DNA of 64,000 nucleotides from Toxorhynchites rutilus septentrionalis (taxonomy: Eukaryota; Arthropoda; Insecta; Diptera; Culicidae), in assembly GCF_029784135.1 (NCBI RefSeq), contig NC_073744.1, forward strand, positions 14,984,929 through 15,048,928. Direction: 5' to 3'. This document shows, in pieces, positions 12,101 through 26,000 of the stretch (position 1 is the stretch's first letter; every line of letters starts with the position of its first letter). The position numbers and the translations under genes are program-made. The notes under the pieces are model-generated. The model was not told where the DNA came from. It worked only from the letters and a program-made list of their open reading frames with translations, and did not search any database.

Positions 12101-15100
12101 TGACATTTGAGAACCGGAAAACGTCGAATGGCGGTGTTTATTGTGTGCGCTGCATCCGTGTAGAAACGTGACTGGAAGTGGTAAACAGCAGACAACTGTC
12201 CCGCTGTCTCTGCAACTGAGTGGACGTGAAAACTCGTGTAGTGAATTCCAAGTATTGGCTGACACTTGACACAAATTTTCCCGGTCCGGTCATCACCAGT
12301 GTAATGGAACTTTCCGTTTCGTGGTCGCGATTTGAAACATTATGAAATTATGATTATGAAAAAAACAAAGATTTAATAAGTTTGCTTACCTGCCGTAATG
12401 TGTTCAATCCTATAGTGAATCTTAGCGTTTGGCGTGTTGCGGTCATCTCGGTCAGTTGCTTCGAAATGTTGCAGAATCACATCGTTTTCATGAGCATCTT
12501 CGCTCACTTTCAAACCCTCCAGCTGTGGCATCACCGGTTGCTGATCGTTGATGTCCAGCAGTATCAGCGTGAAACTAGACTGCTCCGTATTTCTTCGTCC
12601 CGAGCTGTTCGGGTTGTCCCGTACTTTCACCGTGATCGTGAAACGATCCGTACCACTGTCGCGATCAAGGATACGATTATTTTCCTTCACAAACACAACC
12701 CCCGTCTGCTGGAGACGCTCGCCCGAGTTGTTGGCCAGCCTGTTCACCTCGAAATAGTTCTGCAAATCGGGGAACGTCATTAAGTCGATCTCGAAGGCTA
12801 CCGTGTGGAACACTTCGTCTCGATCCAGATCGTCCACCTCGAGGCGCACGATCTCGGTGCCGGAGGAGGATTTCTCGAAGATTTTCACCTCAGAGGGAAC
12901 CGCTTTGAAGGTGGGGAATTTATTGTTTGTATCCGTTATGTTTATCTTGATCGATCCGTTGGTGACAAACAGTCCATCAGTGAGGGTGATCAGAAGTGGA
13001 ATGTCATAGGTGATTGGGACGTCGCATCCTATTTTCAGCTTCGTGGCGTTCACAAACAACATTCCCATAGGATCGATAGAAATCAGACCTTCTTGATCGG
13101 GATTTTTTGCACTGTTTAGAAACCAAGATTATGATCGACACTCCGATTAAAACTAAGGATACTTACGCAATTGAGTAGTAAATTTTGTTGAACTCCGGTC
13201 CATCAATATCAATGGCGGAGATGCTACCAACGATTGTACCCGTTTCCGCCTCCTCCATAACAAATCGTTCTACTTCCAGTGTTCCGTCGATGAAGATGGG
13301 CGGATTATCATTAACGTCGTCTATCTGGAGCACCACGATCGCCTCCGTGTCATTCGGTGGAATAACCTGTGCTTTATCCACCAATCGCACTGTGAGGAAT
13401 AACGTTTCGTAGGCTTCGTAGTCCAGTCGTTTATTGATTGTCTCTTGATCGAGTTCGGGGTTAACCCTTATCCGTGCCAAGACTCGGTTTGGATTGGTTG
13501 CGTCGACGTCGAAGACCAAACAGCTACGGTGAAATTCTGGAATTTTTCACTTGTTTTCCGGCAGTATATGAGGACAGAACTTACTCTTCGAATATGTCCG
13601 TGACCGGAACGCCGGCTTTAACTCCATACGTTGCCTTCCAGTCGATACTGAATTCCAGATCTGCCGTGGTGTCGGGGTCCGTTCCAATGATGATCGCTTC
13701 CTCGTCCCCAATAGTAGCCGCCGTATTCGGTTCCGAATTTTCCGCTATGTGAATTCTTCCCCGCGGCTGAAAGTTACGTAAAAATAACTATCTCTCAAAG
13801 ATAGACACACCTTTAGCTTGATCCACTCACCAGGGTAATGGAGGGCGGTTTGTTATTTACGTCTAACACAGTAATAACAACCTGAGCGTAAACTTGATGC
13901 AGAGGTTCGTGCTTGTCGGTCTGCAGCGTATCGGTAGCCTGAAGTTGGACGAGCACTTCGGTAGCTACATCCCAATCGAAGATCTCGTCACGCCCCGTTC
14001 TGATCTGGAAACTAAACGTGGGTACCGCTGCTTGCATTTCATCCGAGTTATTCAATCGTATAACATTTAGATCATCGCCAATTCGGCTTAGAATCTTCAG
14101 ATCAACGCTATCGTCTACATCCCGATCGGTGATATGAACCGTCACTAGTTTCTCGTCCTTTCCTATGGTCTCCTCGATGCTGATTTCGTACGTTTCTTTA
14201 TCGAACGCCGGCACCTCGTCGTTCCAGTTGAGCAGCTCGATTGTGACAACCTGCCGGCTGGAGTGACTCGCCTCCGCTACTTCCGTAGCCGTTGCAATCA
14301 GCTCAAACTGCTGCCGCTCGGGTAGCTCGTAGTCCAGTTTGGATGTGTTTACAATTGTTAGCGTGAAGGTGGACAGCTGGTAGCCACTTTTGGGGATGAT
14401 GGAGAATGAGTCAGCCTCCGGCAGAAGTGTGTTGGAAACGTTCTCCCGCAGGCTCAAGTCGTACGTCGCGTGGATACCCTGCAGAATGCGTTTTTTTTAA
14501 ATGGAGAGCGACGTTATAATTAGTATTAACCTTTCTCATAGAAGTAAGAAGTTTGTTCTTTAGAAAATTCAGTCATCGCGAGATGAAAAAAAAATCAAGT
14601 CCTCGGGCTGTATAAAACCAATTGATACATTTTCATGCCAACTTTTTTTGACGTAGGATTACGTCTTACATTAAGGGTGCCAAATCAGCAAACAGGACAC
14701 GTTTTTATGAAATAAAGCTAACCTTAATAACTTTTTTGCTGTGACTTTTAATTACTTTTTTTGCTGCGAACGGATTTTAACGATTTGCATACCAATCGAA
14801 TGGAAAATTTTCAAAGATTTGTTTGATATGATATATATTACAATACCATAGTCTATATATGGTTCAAATTTATGAAAATTTGAAGCATTTCCATTTTCCC
14901 ATACATTTGTTCTGTCCATGTGTGTGATTTCCTAAACAGAGCTGTCAATAACGGGCAACTTATGCAGCCGCTAGAATAGAAACAACGAAGGGGGTTAACG
15001 AAAATATAATATTTGCGAAGTAAACTCCACCCTTGCATAGTAAGTAAGCTGTCGCTAGCGTATAAGTATTGCATCTCCTCTGAGGCTCCTAGCTTTGTTG

Positions 15101-18100
15101 ACGGTTTTGACAGAGAGTCGAGAAACTATTTTTCATAAACGGTCATTTTCGCGATATTTCATTTTTATCGCTGCAACTGTGGGTATCTATTAGACGCGTG
15201 TTTGATGTTTGTTGAATGGAGATGCCTCTCGTTAAATACTCAGTGCATTGCGTGCATTGATAGAAAGAAACGATTTGCGACATAGGACCAATTAGTGTAT
15301 TGTTCTCGCAAAGGCAAAAAAGAATCGTTGCTTCTCGAAATGATTCTACGAAACCCTGCAAGCCATTAAACCTTTTCAAGGACCCCGGAACTTTTTATTA
15401 AAAAGTTATTAATAAAATTTCGACGTATTCGCAAATAATATTCGAAATGATAAACCAACAAATTAAAAAAAAAAAAAGATTGCGTTGTCCTACGTCCTAA
15501 GCAGTCGTGTCTCGGATACAACCCCTCGCTTTTTCTAATTTATTTGTTCACATTGGACCTGATCCCGAACGTCATTTCACGGTGAAAACGAAATTAAGCG
15601 TACACTGGATTTTTGTTACGTGATTTAACGTGAAATCGCACATTTTTTTTGCATGCACGCATCAATCCCGTAAGAAAAAAGAATTCATTGTATATAACCT
15701 TGCATACAAACCATTTCGATTTCACCGTGAAGGGGCGTTCGTGAGCAGACCCAATATTTCAAGGAGTCTCGGAGAAGGCTAAGAAGGTAACCAATTTAAC
15801 CGCCGATCAAACTTATCATGCGGGATGCAGCCGATAAGTAGCGACGTAGTGAGGGTAGACAGCGCCTCGGTAATCTATTAAAACAGTGCCCCAAAAAATC
15901 ACTTTTTTTTTTTCAATTTTTTCACTAGTTTTGAGATTGTGATATTTTAACACTTCAAGGACCGGGAAGAAATATGTAATACATATGCCTGAGACCGCAC
16001 GTTTTGGCTTGTGTGGAGTTGCTTGCTTTGCTTGCATGTTTTTAAGAGGCTTTAAACTTTGCAGTCCATTCGTCTCTATGTGTGAAGTTTGCGGATGAAA
16101 GTTCAGCGGATGAAAGTTTATGTTGCGTGCAAATTTCTGTTCAACGTCTTGCTGGATTTAATGAATAATGAATCATTTCAGTTGAAATAAATTGATTGTT
16201 TATCAAGTAACAACTTTCAAAATCATGCTCATTAGATAGAGAATGGAATCATTTCCACATATTTCATTTTTTTTCTTGATCGTGACAGAGAAATGTTATA
16301 GACTGAAACGTGAAACGTGGGTCAATATAGGCAAAATATACAGAGTTTTGAAAATCAAAAAAAGTTGTTCGGACAGAGTTATCGAAGTTATTCGATAGAG
16401 AAATATTTCACCAATCTTCCAGCCACAATTTGATTACTAGGAAAAGGGTCTGAGAAAAGTTATAGGCCAAGTTGTATGGGAGGGAATCAACCGCGAGTAA
16501 TGGGTTTTCTACCTTACTAATCATAGAATTAGGAATTTTTTTATATATAGTTATAAAAATATAGTTAAGAATTTGGCTGCTTAAAAATTATGTAACCGAA
16601 AACACATTCTCGAGATAGTACTCATTCGATGAAGAATATTTCTATTTATCTTTAGCCAAATTTTTCTTGAACCGAAAAGGGTATGAGAAAAGTTATTGGC
16701 CAAAACGTTCACGAGTTGTACGGGGAAAAGGGTCTGGCTGGGTAAAGGCGGAATTCGATCTATTCAACGTGCTACATGCTACAAGTCAATGGTTCTTGCT
16801 TATTAGAGCGTTTCTCTCTGCGACAAAATTGGTCTTGTCGTGCAATGTTGGCCTTATCCAATGGCCTGCCGGTCGGTGCGGCGTGTGTAGCACGACATGT
16901 ACGACAATATTGAAGCAACTACGTCATTTATTGACGATTATCATAATTCATCATAATAATGGAACAGCAAAATATTTGATCATAAAAACAATAACATCAG
17001 AACAGATATGTTGGAGCAGTGAGCTCACGCATACTTTTGTGTAGTGGCTGTGATGGAAACAACATACAAAATTGCGCAAGTATCATATCCATTGTTGTTT
17101 ACCATTGATTTGTAGCATGTAGCATGTTGAATAGGTGGAATGCCGCCTTAAGGAAGTAAAAAGTAAAAAGGAAGTAAAAAATTCTATTACATAGAAATTT
17201 TGACTATTTTTCGAATCCCTATGTAATTCACAATACGATCTTTGGTGAAAAACGTACCTTTAAAATTTTTAGCACGCCATTATCAATAGCTTTGAGATGA
17301 AAAATTGAAAAAATACTGAAAGTGTATCTTACTATGATATATCGAAAAAAATAATCGAAAAACAAATTCCTAAAAAATTGAAGTACTAAAAAAAATCTTG
17401 AAACATTGAATTGTTTTTTAGTATTTAGAGATTCAGTACTACTACAATTCGTATTTAAATGTGTTCCTACGCCTTTTATAGATATTTGTGATTTTTTTCA
17501 GATAATGATAAGATAATTCTCGTATATGGTTCACTATGAGAGCTATAGTGAAAAAAATAGTTTTTCGTTTTTTCCTCATTCTCAATAGACTTGGAAATGA
17601 AAATTTAGGAAAATACTATATCTTCTATGGTGTACCGCGACAAATTATAACAAAATTCTATCACCTGCGTAAACAAATCCTGGGTGTATAGAATTTATTA
17701 GAGTTTTCAAAACTGTTTTTCGATGATTATTTATCGAACTATTATTTATCAAATACGAATTCGTAATTTTTCGTTCATACAATAATAGCTCAGTACTGAA
17801 TAGTTTACAACAATGTTATAGAAATCAAATGAAAGATAGTTGATAACGTTAATTGCAAATACATACATCGAAATAAAAAATCCATCTAAATCCATGTAAA
17901 TTATGCTTTAAAGAGATTTGTACCACATCTTCATGCGTTGATATTTCACAATTTTAAAGCATTTCAAAAATCGCCTAAAAATTTCGGCTTCGCACTCTGT
18001 TGCTTTTTTTTTTTCGAGTGTAAAAAAGTTCAATTTCTATTTTCGATAAATTTATCAATTTCCCTCCTACAACTTGTATACATTTTGGCCCATACCTTTT

Positions 18101-21100
18101 CTCAGACTCTTTTCCGGCCAACGAAAATTTGGCTGAAGATGGATAAAAGTATTCTCTATCCAATGAGTATTATCTCAAAAATGTGTTGTGGGTCCTTTCA
18201 AATAACTTTTTTCAATTTTCTTTAGATTAATTTATTTCCCCCATACAAGTTGTATAGGCTTTGGGCTATAACTTTTCTTAGACCCTTTTCCGACCAATGG
18301 AAATTTTGCTAAAGATAGATAAAAATATTTTATATCGAATAAGTACTATCTCGAGAATGTGTTTTGGGTCTTTCCAAATAACTTTTTTCAATTTTCTTTA
18401 ACATAATTCATTTCTTCCATACAACTTGGCTTATAACTTTTCTCATACCCTTTTACGTTTAATAAAATTGTGGCTGGAAGATAGGTAAAATAACTTCGAT
18501 AACTCTATTCGAACAACTTTTTTTTAATTCCGAAATTCTGTAAATTTTCCTATATTGACCCATGCTCACGTTTCAGTCTATAACTTTTCACTGTCACGAT
18601 CAAGAAAAAAATGAATTATGTGGAAAGATGAATGATTCAATTCTCTATCTTATGAGCATAATTTTGAAGGTTGTTACTTGATAAACAATCCATTTATTTC
18701 AATTGAAAAAAATCATTATTCATTAAATCCAGCAAGAGGTTGAACAGAAGCTTGTACGCAACAAAAAATTTTATCCACTAATTTCACACAAGTCCGTAAA
18801 GACGGGGGTCTTCGTAGCTACTTGGTTACGCGTTCCCTTACCAAGCGATCGATCGTGAGTTCAAACTCAGGGCCCTCAATTTGACCATCTTTGTGTTGTT
18901 ATAGAATAACTACGTCCACGCAACCATCATCAGCGATGGAAATCGATCCACGGTGGAACAAAGTTCGATTCATCCATACAACTGCTCTGCTCTGCAAGAA
19001 ACATCGGGCTGCTGTTCTATAAATAACCCAACAATGATCAATATCAACTGTCTCCGCTGTCCGGTCTGCTGAACAATGGAAGAACAGAAAAAATACTCTT
19101 GCGCTTAAATGGCTACTATTGTGTAATTTACCATAATGTAATGGAACAGAAAACTTAACGCCTAAATGGCTACTACTAACTACTGTGTAATTTACAATTT
19201 ATAGGAACATAGACATATGTACATGTACATCTAATAAAGCCTAATAAATAAATAAATGGGATAAAAAAAAGTCCGTAAAGATGGAACGCGAAAACGAGAA
19301 ATCTCGTGAGCGGTCCGCAACGGATGGGACGCAATACACGAGAAATCTCGTGAGCGGTCCGCAAAGTGTTAAGAAAACTACTCACTCATACGAATGTTCG
19401 CTTTGAGCAGTTTATTCGTATTTAGAACGTTAGAAATATTACCAGCTTCGCTTATTCTCTAGATAAATATTTGCCTTTCGTGCTTTAACTGAAGCAAAAT
19501 GATTCACAATTGCATCTAAATCAAAGTCTGCTAGCACTTCCATCTCGATCGAAAGCTGTGTTTGTACAACGCCACACTAAATGGAAGCGTCAGGAAAAAA
19601 TCGTTAGGATAAACTGCCTCGAGTGAATATCTGAGAATAATGTTCAAGATGCCTAAAGGCGTCGAAGAGTTCAGATCATGGAATAGGTCCTTCATCTGCG
19701 TCTTGAACACTTTGAAAGTTATGGATTACTCCATAACCGCCCACCTTAGCTCACTTCCGTAATTTTATCTCAGGGTCGGCTTCAGAACACGGGAGGACTC
19801 ACTATACTGCGGACCATTCTATTTAAAAAAATCTAAATAAAACACCTGGATAATAAATTTTACAATTTTTATTTAAATATTTTTTTCGTTGCGACGCCGT
19901 TCGTCAACCGTGGGGGGCCTTCGATGATCACATGGTTATTACGAGATAGAGAGAGAGGAACCTTTATCGTGGTTCGTGGTTCTAAAATAAATGTCGGTTT
20001 GGTAGTAGAAATCGCTAAATTCACTGCAGCACTTAACTTTTTCGAGGCCTTGAAGGGATATTTTTTGGAGGCTCGCTTTATGACAGAGTCATCCTCCGCG
20101 GTCGTTTTCCTTGGGCATTCAGTCGTTTCGGATTTTTTGCGGTCGTGGAGGGCATTAAACACGAAGGTTTTGAATCGTCCCAAGTACTCTGCGATTTCGC
20201 GTTGACTGCCTTGGACATTTTGCGGTTGACTGTAGTTCTGTATTTCGTGTGCAATTATCCGCGTGACCCATTTTAGTGGCTATGTATGCTTAAAACGCAT
20301 TTTTTAATGAATGACTACTGTTGTAACTACAGATGTTGTAAATAAAAAAAATCAATAAACGAATAAATTATTATAAATGGATTGAAGCACTGGATTGGAT
20401 TATTTTTTTTTTTCAAAGTTTTGTTACTTTCATTTTTTGCTTGAGCAGTGGTCTTATTTTTTGACGTAGAACTACGTCTTTCAGGAAGGGTGCCAAATCA
20501 GAAAACAGGTCACGTTTTTATGAAATAAAGTTAAAGTTAATAACTATTTTCACTGTGAACGAATATTCATGATTCGCATACCAATCGAATCAGAAATTCT
20601 CCAAGATTTGTTTGATATGCTATACATGACAATTCGCTAATCTCTAAATGGTTTAAATTCATGAAAACTGGAATAACTTTCTTTTTTCCCATACATTTGT
20701 TCTGCCGATTTGTGTGCTAACCCTACCCGTATTTCGAATGAATATAACTCGAACATTTCTCAACAGATCGGAAAGATGTTTGCGTCTATCCAAATAAAAA
20801 GTGAGATTTGAACAATTGAACAATGATGAACAAAGATGAACAATTGAATAACTGTTAAAATGTCAAGCGTTATCTAAACACCCTAACTGCCAAATTTTGA
20901 TTGGCCCTATTTACGGTTTCCCCAACACAGACTTAAAAATCGATGTACCTGTGGAAATCCGTTTTGCAAACATACATGCAAGTCGGGGGCGTTTTTGTTC
21001 CCACCGAGCTGTGTTTCCCTAACACGGACTTCAAAATAAATGTGCCTGGGGGAATCCGTATTGTCCAAACATGCAAGTCGGGGGTATTATTTGGTGTTGA

Positions 21101-22923
21101 GTACTTTGGTACTCGCTTGTAGTTGTGCAGACCTAAAACGTACTTTTAAACTGAGAAGCCTGAGAAAATCGTTATTTCAGATACTAGAGGTGAATGAACT
21201 TTCGCGGTTCGAGAACTACGTAAACATGAGATGTGCAATAATTTCAGAGGAAAATGTAAAATACAATATTCGTTTGACAATTCTTTCGTTCACATATTTT
21301 GGTAGTCCTAGGCATCATATCAAATGTAAAAGGACGTTCATCAAATTTATTTGTAACGAAGAACAGAATGTATTACAAAAATTTCGATGCATTCTAAAAT
21401 AATATTCAAAATGGTAAACAAGTGGATTGTATAATATAATTGCGTAGTTCTACGTCGAAAATATACGGTCGTGTCCTAGATACAACCCCTTACAATTTTT
21501 TTGTCCGACACTGTAGATGTTATTCCGTCTCCCTTCATAAATGTGAAATCTGATGTTATATTCGCTTTTGCTTCTCCATGTTGTTTCAACTACTATATTA
21601 TTTTCTCGAATACAGAGATGACCTGTAGCCGAAAACTATCTTCACTCGTAAGAGGAGCTGTGGAGTTTCCAGTTTTTTCCGTTTTCCGTGGTCGAGTAGC
21701 TTTAAAATTGGCAGAAATACCAAGTTTAATACATTATTCTTCTGCGTTCTGAATGGCATGATTAGATGCTTCCTTTTTCATCTCCTCGAATAATGCACGC
21801 AAGGCTTTAAAAAGTGTACTTGCTACATCGAGGCCGTTTTGCTTATAACGATTTATTCAGTTTGTTCATACTATTTAGGATTCTTTCCCAATATTCCACA
21901 AGACAAAAAAAAAATTAAAATCTATTTGATTCAGTAAACCTTCAGCTCCGTACACGGTGGCACTGTTGTGTTTGGCGTCTGTTTGGAATCTGTTAACGTG
22001 AAGGTGGAGGGAAGCCACAAATGGCTGCCACAATGGCGCCCACTTCTTTCATCTCCCTCCCTCACCCTCGCCCGATATTCAATAATTTTGCGAAACAGTG
22101 TGTAGAAAATGATCGTTTTCGAACACTTCCTATCAAGTAATATCAACCAAACTCTAATAGATTACTCACAAGATATTAAATTTCCATCTGCCGTCGCAAT
22201 GTATAATAAAAAAACGTCGGAAAACTCGAGCTAGTGCTCTAAAAGTTAAATTTTCACTTTTCAATTTGCCGCAATGGTTTTGTTTGGGTTGGTGAAAGCA
22301 TCGTTATTTGACCAACACTGATGCCAGACAACATCATCGAAACAGTTATAAAACCACTCAATAAAATGTCATTCCTAAGTCATAGCGTTTCATGTCATGA
22401 AAATTAATAAAATAAAACTGTGTTGATATCAATACAAATATAATTTTTACCTTTAATGGGTCTATAATGTAAGTTCTATCAACTTTAACATTGGTTATGA
22501 AAATTGTATTGCAGAGCTAGGAACACTGCCACGGCTGCCTCTGCTATCAAAAATAGTAAAAGGAAAAGTATTACATTCAATCAAAACGCCTCGGCCAACG
22601 AAGAGAAGGGTTAACTCTCTCCAACGTGAATATGTGACAAAAATAGATCAACAATGGAGAATATTGAGGAATTATCAACTATGACCAACTGTTAGATGGT
22701 CTACTTTGGTCTCCTCAAACACCTTGTTTGTTTTTGAATTTACTGATTACAATAAGTTTAAATTTGTGACATCCTGTGGCGTTGCTACAAGGTAAGATCG
22801 CAGTTCTTTCCTTGCTATGTTTATGCCCTGGAACATTCTTTCAGTCTCAATGGCTGCAGTATAAGTGGAAATACACTTCCAAAAGAGTCCTAATTCGCAT
22901 GTGTTATAAATTTGCTCATGTTA

Positions 22924-23009
<86 letters not shown>

Positions 23010-26000
23010 CAAACATTCACGTTTTCTAACTATGAGCAAGTTCATTGGTCCAACCGCAGAACCTTCTTAATAATTGATCTTCTATTCGACCCCGATGAAT
23101 TTACCTTTTACTATGAAATTCCTAGTATTTCTAACAAAATTCATCATTATAATATCATATTATTTTCAGACACAATTCTCGTTCAAGATTTTTCAACCAC
23201 TTTCAAATAACATGTTTCTCCGTCACATGGAACAAATGTTTGATACAGAAAATGTGATAGAATAAAGACAGCCCTAAATCGGACAATTCCTTCCTCGAGT
23301 TCTGCTCTTATCAACACATCCGGCGACCCTTTTTTGGTATAGATAGGAGAAGATATAGGAGTGCGTTTCATCACATTAAAATCCATTCCCAGTTTCGAAC
23401 AAAGATCAATTTCGCTAGCGCAAACATCAAAGGTACTGACAGCACTTGTCCTTATGTAATTGTAGAACATATGGGAATTTAATTTTCCGAATTTTCCCTT
23501 TTTCCTTCAGAGTTTTCCGAAAATGTCCAATTGTCATGTTTGGTTGAAATATTTTTGGTTAAAATATGTGTAATTTTTTTATGGGACCCCCTCTCCATTC
23601 CAGAGGAGGGAGGGGTGTCATACCATTATAGAAACATTTCTCATACCCAAAAACCCTCACATCCCAAATTGTGCTTGATTAGTTCTCGAGTTATGCAGAA
23701 GTTTGTATGTCGTTTGTATGGCAGCCCCCCTTAGAAAGGGGGGAGAAGTGCATTCACCATAGAAGCGTTTCGTGCCCCGTAAAACCTTCACATGCCAAAT
23801 TGAGCTCCATTTGCTTGATTAGTTTTTTAGTTATGGAGAAATTTGTGTTTCATTTGTATGGCAGCCCCCCTAGAGAAAAGGGAGGATTGTCTAACCATCA
23901 TAGAAACATTTATTGCACCCTAAAAACTCCACATGCCAAATTTGGTTTCATTTGCTTGATTAATTCTCGAGTAATGCAGAAATTTGTGTTTCATTTGTAT
24001 GGCAGCCCCCCCTTAGAGAGGGGGAGGGGTATCTAACCACCATAGAAACATTCATTGCTCCCTAAAGTTTCCATATGCCTAATTTGGTTTAATTTGCTTG
24101 ATTAATTCTCGGGTAATGCAAAAATTTGTGTTTCATTTGTACGGCAGCCCCCTCTAAGAGAGGGGGAAGGAGTATCTGAACACCATAGAAACATTTATTG
24201 CATCCTAAAACCTCCACATGCCAAATTTGGTTTCATTTGCTTCATTAATTCTCGAGTAATGCAGAAATTTGTGTTTCATTTGTATGGCAGCCCCCCTTTG
24301 AGTGGGGGAAGGACTGTCTAACCATCATAGAAACATTTATTGCACCCTAAAACTTTCACATGCCAACTTTGGTTTCGTTTGATTGATTAATTTCCGAGTA
24401 ATGCAAAAAATTGTGTTTCATTTGTATGGCAGCCCCCTCTAAGAGAGGGGGAAGGAGTATCTTAACACCATAGAAACATTTATTGCATCCTAAAACCTCC
24501 ACATGCCAAATTTGGTTTCATTTGCTTGATTAATTCTCGAGTAATGCAGAAATTTGTGTTTCATTTGTATGGCAGCCCCCCTTTGAGTGGGGGAAGGACT
24601 GTCTAACCATCATAGAAACATTTATTGCACCCTAAAACTTTCACATGCCAACTTTGGTTTCGTTTGCTTGGTTAATTTCCGAGTAATGCAGAAATTTGTG
24701 TTTCATTTGTATGGCAGCCCCCCCTTAGAGAGGGGGGAGGGGTCTCAAAATATCACGAAAACCTTCCCCGGCCCCAAAAACCCCTACATACCAATTTTCA
24801 TGTCGATCGGTTCAGTAGTTTCCGAGTCTATAAGAATCATACAGACAGACAGACATCACTCCATTTTTATATATATAGATAGATATATAGATTTGCAATT
24901 GTTCATCGAAACACATCGTTCATACATCTATTTCTATTTTGAATTGTTATTGTTTTTTTTAAATATATTGTAAGACTCGTGTCAGTGAAGTGCCACACAG
25001 TCTGATAAGTGAATTGATCAATTTACATTACGGTGTGCTTTGCTCTTTGAATCAAAACACGTGGTTTTACCTATACCTACAATGACTTCGTTCCACCATC
25101 ACCTTAACTGAATCTATTCGGTCGTCATAAAGAAGCATTACCGTATGGAAATTAACATTTAATAAGTAAACTGCCAGAATATATATTTTTAACTCACTAT
25201 AGCAGTTTACTTATATATTTCACTTGCGAAAACATGTGAATTTGTCGAGATTTTCGGTTTTAAAAATTTGTGCTACAAATTAGACCATGTAAACAGATTA
25301 ATCTCTAAATCTGGCATTACTGGTTCGTTCAACTGATTTGTAAATACCTTGCCAAATCATGAACCTCTCAGGGCAAATCTATTCATGAACGTGAACATAC
25401 ATCTGCCGGGGACATCTCCTCGTGCCTAGGTAAAAATGTTGACGAGGAAGCTGTCCGAAATCCATTCTCACGTAAATTTCATCGTCAATGAGCAGGTATC
25501 ATCAGAAACTGGTCAAAGAATTCCCGAGTACGTGTTACGCGTTAGCGAATTCATTATCTGACAGTTCACGGCTTACTTTGATGCTTTTCAACAATTTATA
25601 ACTGGCACCCGGGTGACGTCTTTAGAGAACTCCTATTGAAATGACAGGAGCCAACATATCGAGTATCCCAATGACATTTTCGCTTTGTTTTCACATGAAT
25701 TGGGTATCCCACTGACAGTTCTGTTGAGATTTTACTAACGATCCTAGCATCAATCATAGCACCCGCTTGATAACTGACAATCGTAAGTTGCATTCATTCG
25801 TCTTCGTGAAGTCGAGGCCGCCGGGTGTATTTTCTCCCGTCTCGTGATACCGTTATCTTGTGATACTGTTGTGATACCGTTACTTTCGCTGCTGGTGAAA
25901 TAATTGTTTCACCCAAACGGGATTTTTGGACTGCAATAGTGTGAAGCAAACAAAGCGGAAGGAAGAAGACCTGCATCGCGGGCGCTGTGTGCTGGCGTGT

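Larger units (their letters stand above)
15948..19372. repeat. Large foldback structure with nested insertions
   Basis: A long imperfect inverted repeat: about 16080-16480 pairs with 18405-18790, recognisable by TATTGACCCA...CGTTTCAG, TTGATCGTGACAG and the segment around CCAGCAAGA. The ends TAACACTTCAAGGACCGG (15948) and CGGTCCGCAAAGTGTTAA (19372) also pair. The right arm is interrupted by a SINE (18803-19269) and the left arm by a LINE tail fragment (16487-16605). The middle (16640-18080) is AT-rich with no gene. The outer limits are inferred. Confidence 0.55.
19869..21513 (-). mobile_element. Tc1-like transposon relic with nested insertion
   Basis: The end GTCCGACACTG (to 21513, then TA) and the region 20250-20460 match the ends of the palindromic Tc1 element at 46033-47816, including the TATGCTTAAAACGCATTTTT-type segment and TCAAAGTTTTGTTACTTTC. 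Its terminal repeat is split by copy C of the hairpin-ended family (20463-21494). The other end is missing. Confidence 0.7.

Noticed and set aside
12382..13752. Plus-strand open frames over cadherin exons
   Set aside because: Antisense shadows; the minus-strand exons have cadherin motifs and splice sites.
22776..23210. 144-residue open frame through the AT microsatellite
   Set aside because: It consists largely of a Tyr-Ile run from the (AT)n repeat; no real protein signal.
23579..24740. CRISPR-like regular repeats
   Set aside because: Units are about 142 bp, head-to-tail without unique spacers, in eukaryotic DNA next to a non-LTR tail.
23707..24973. Open frames in the tandem array
   Set aside because: The frames come from the repeat unit (KFVFHLYGSPP repeats) and have no protein family.
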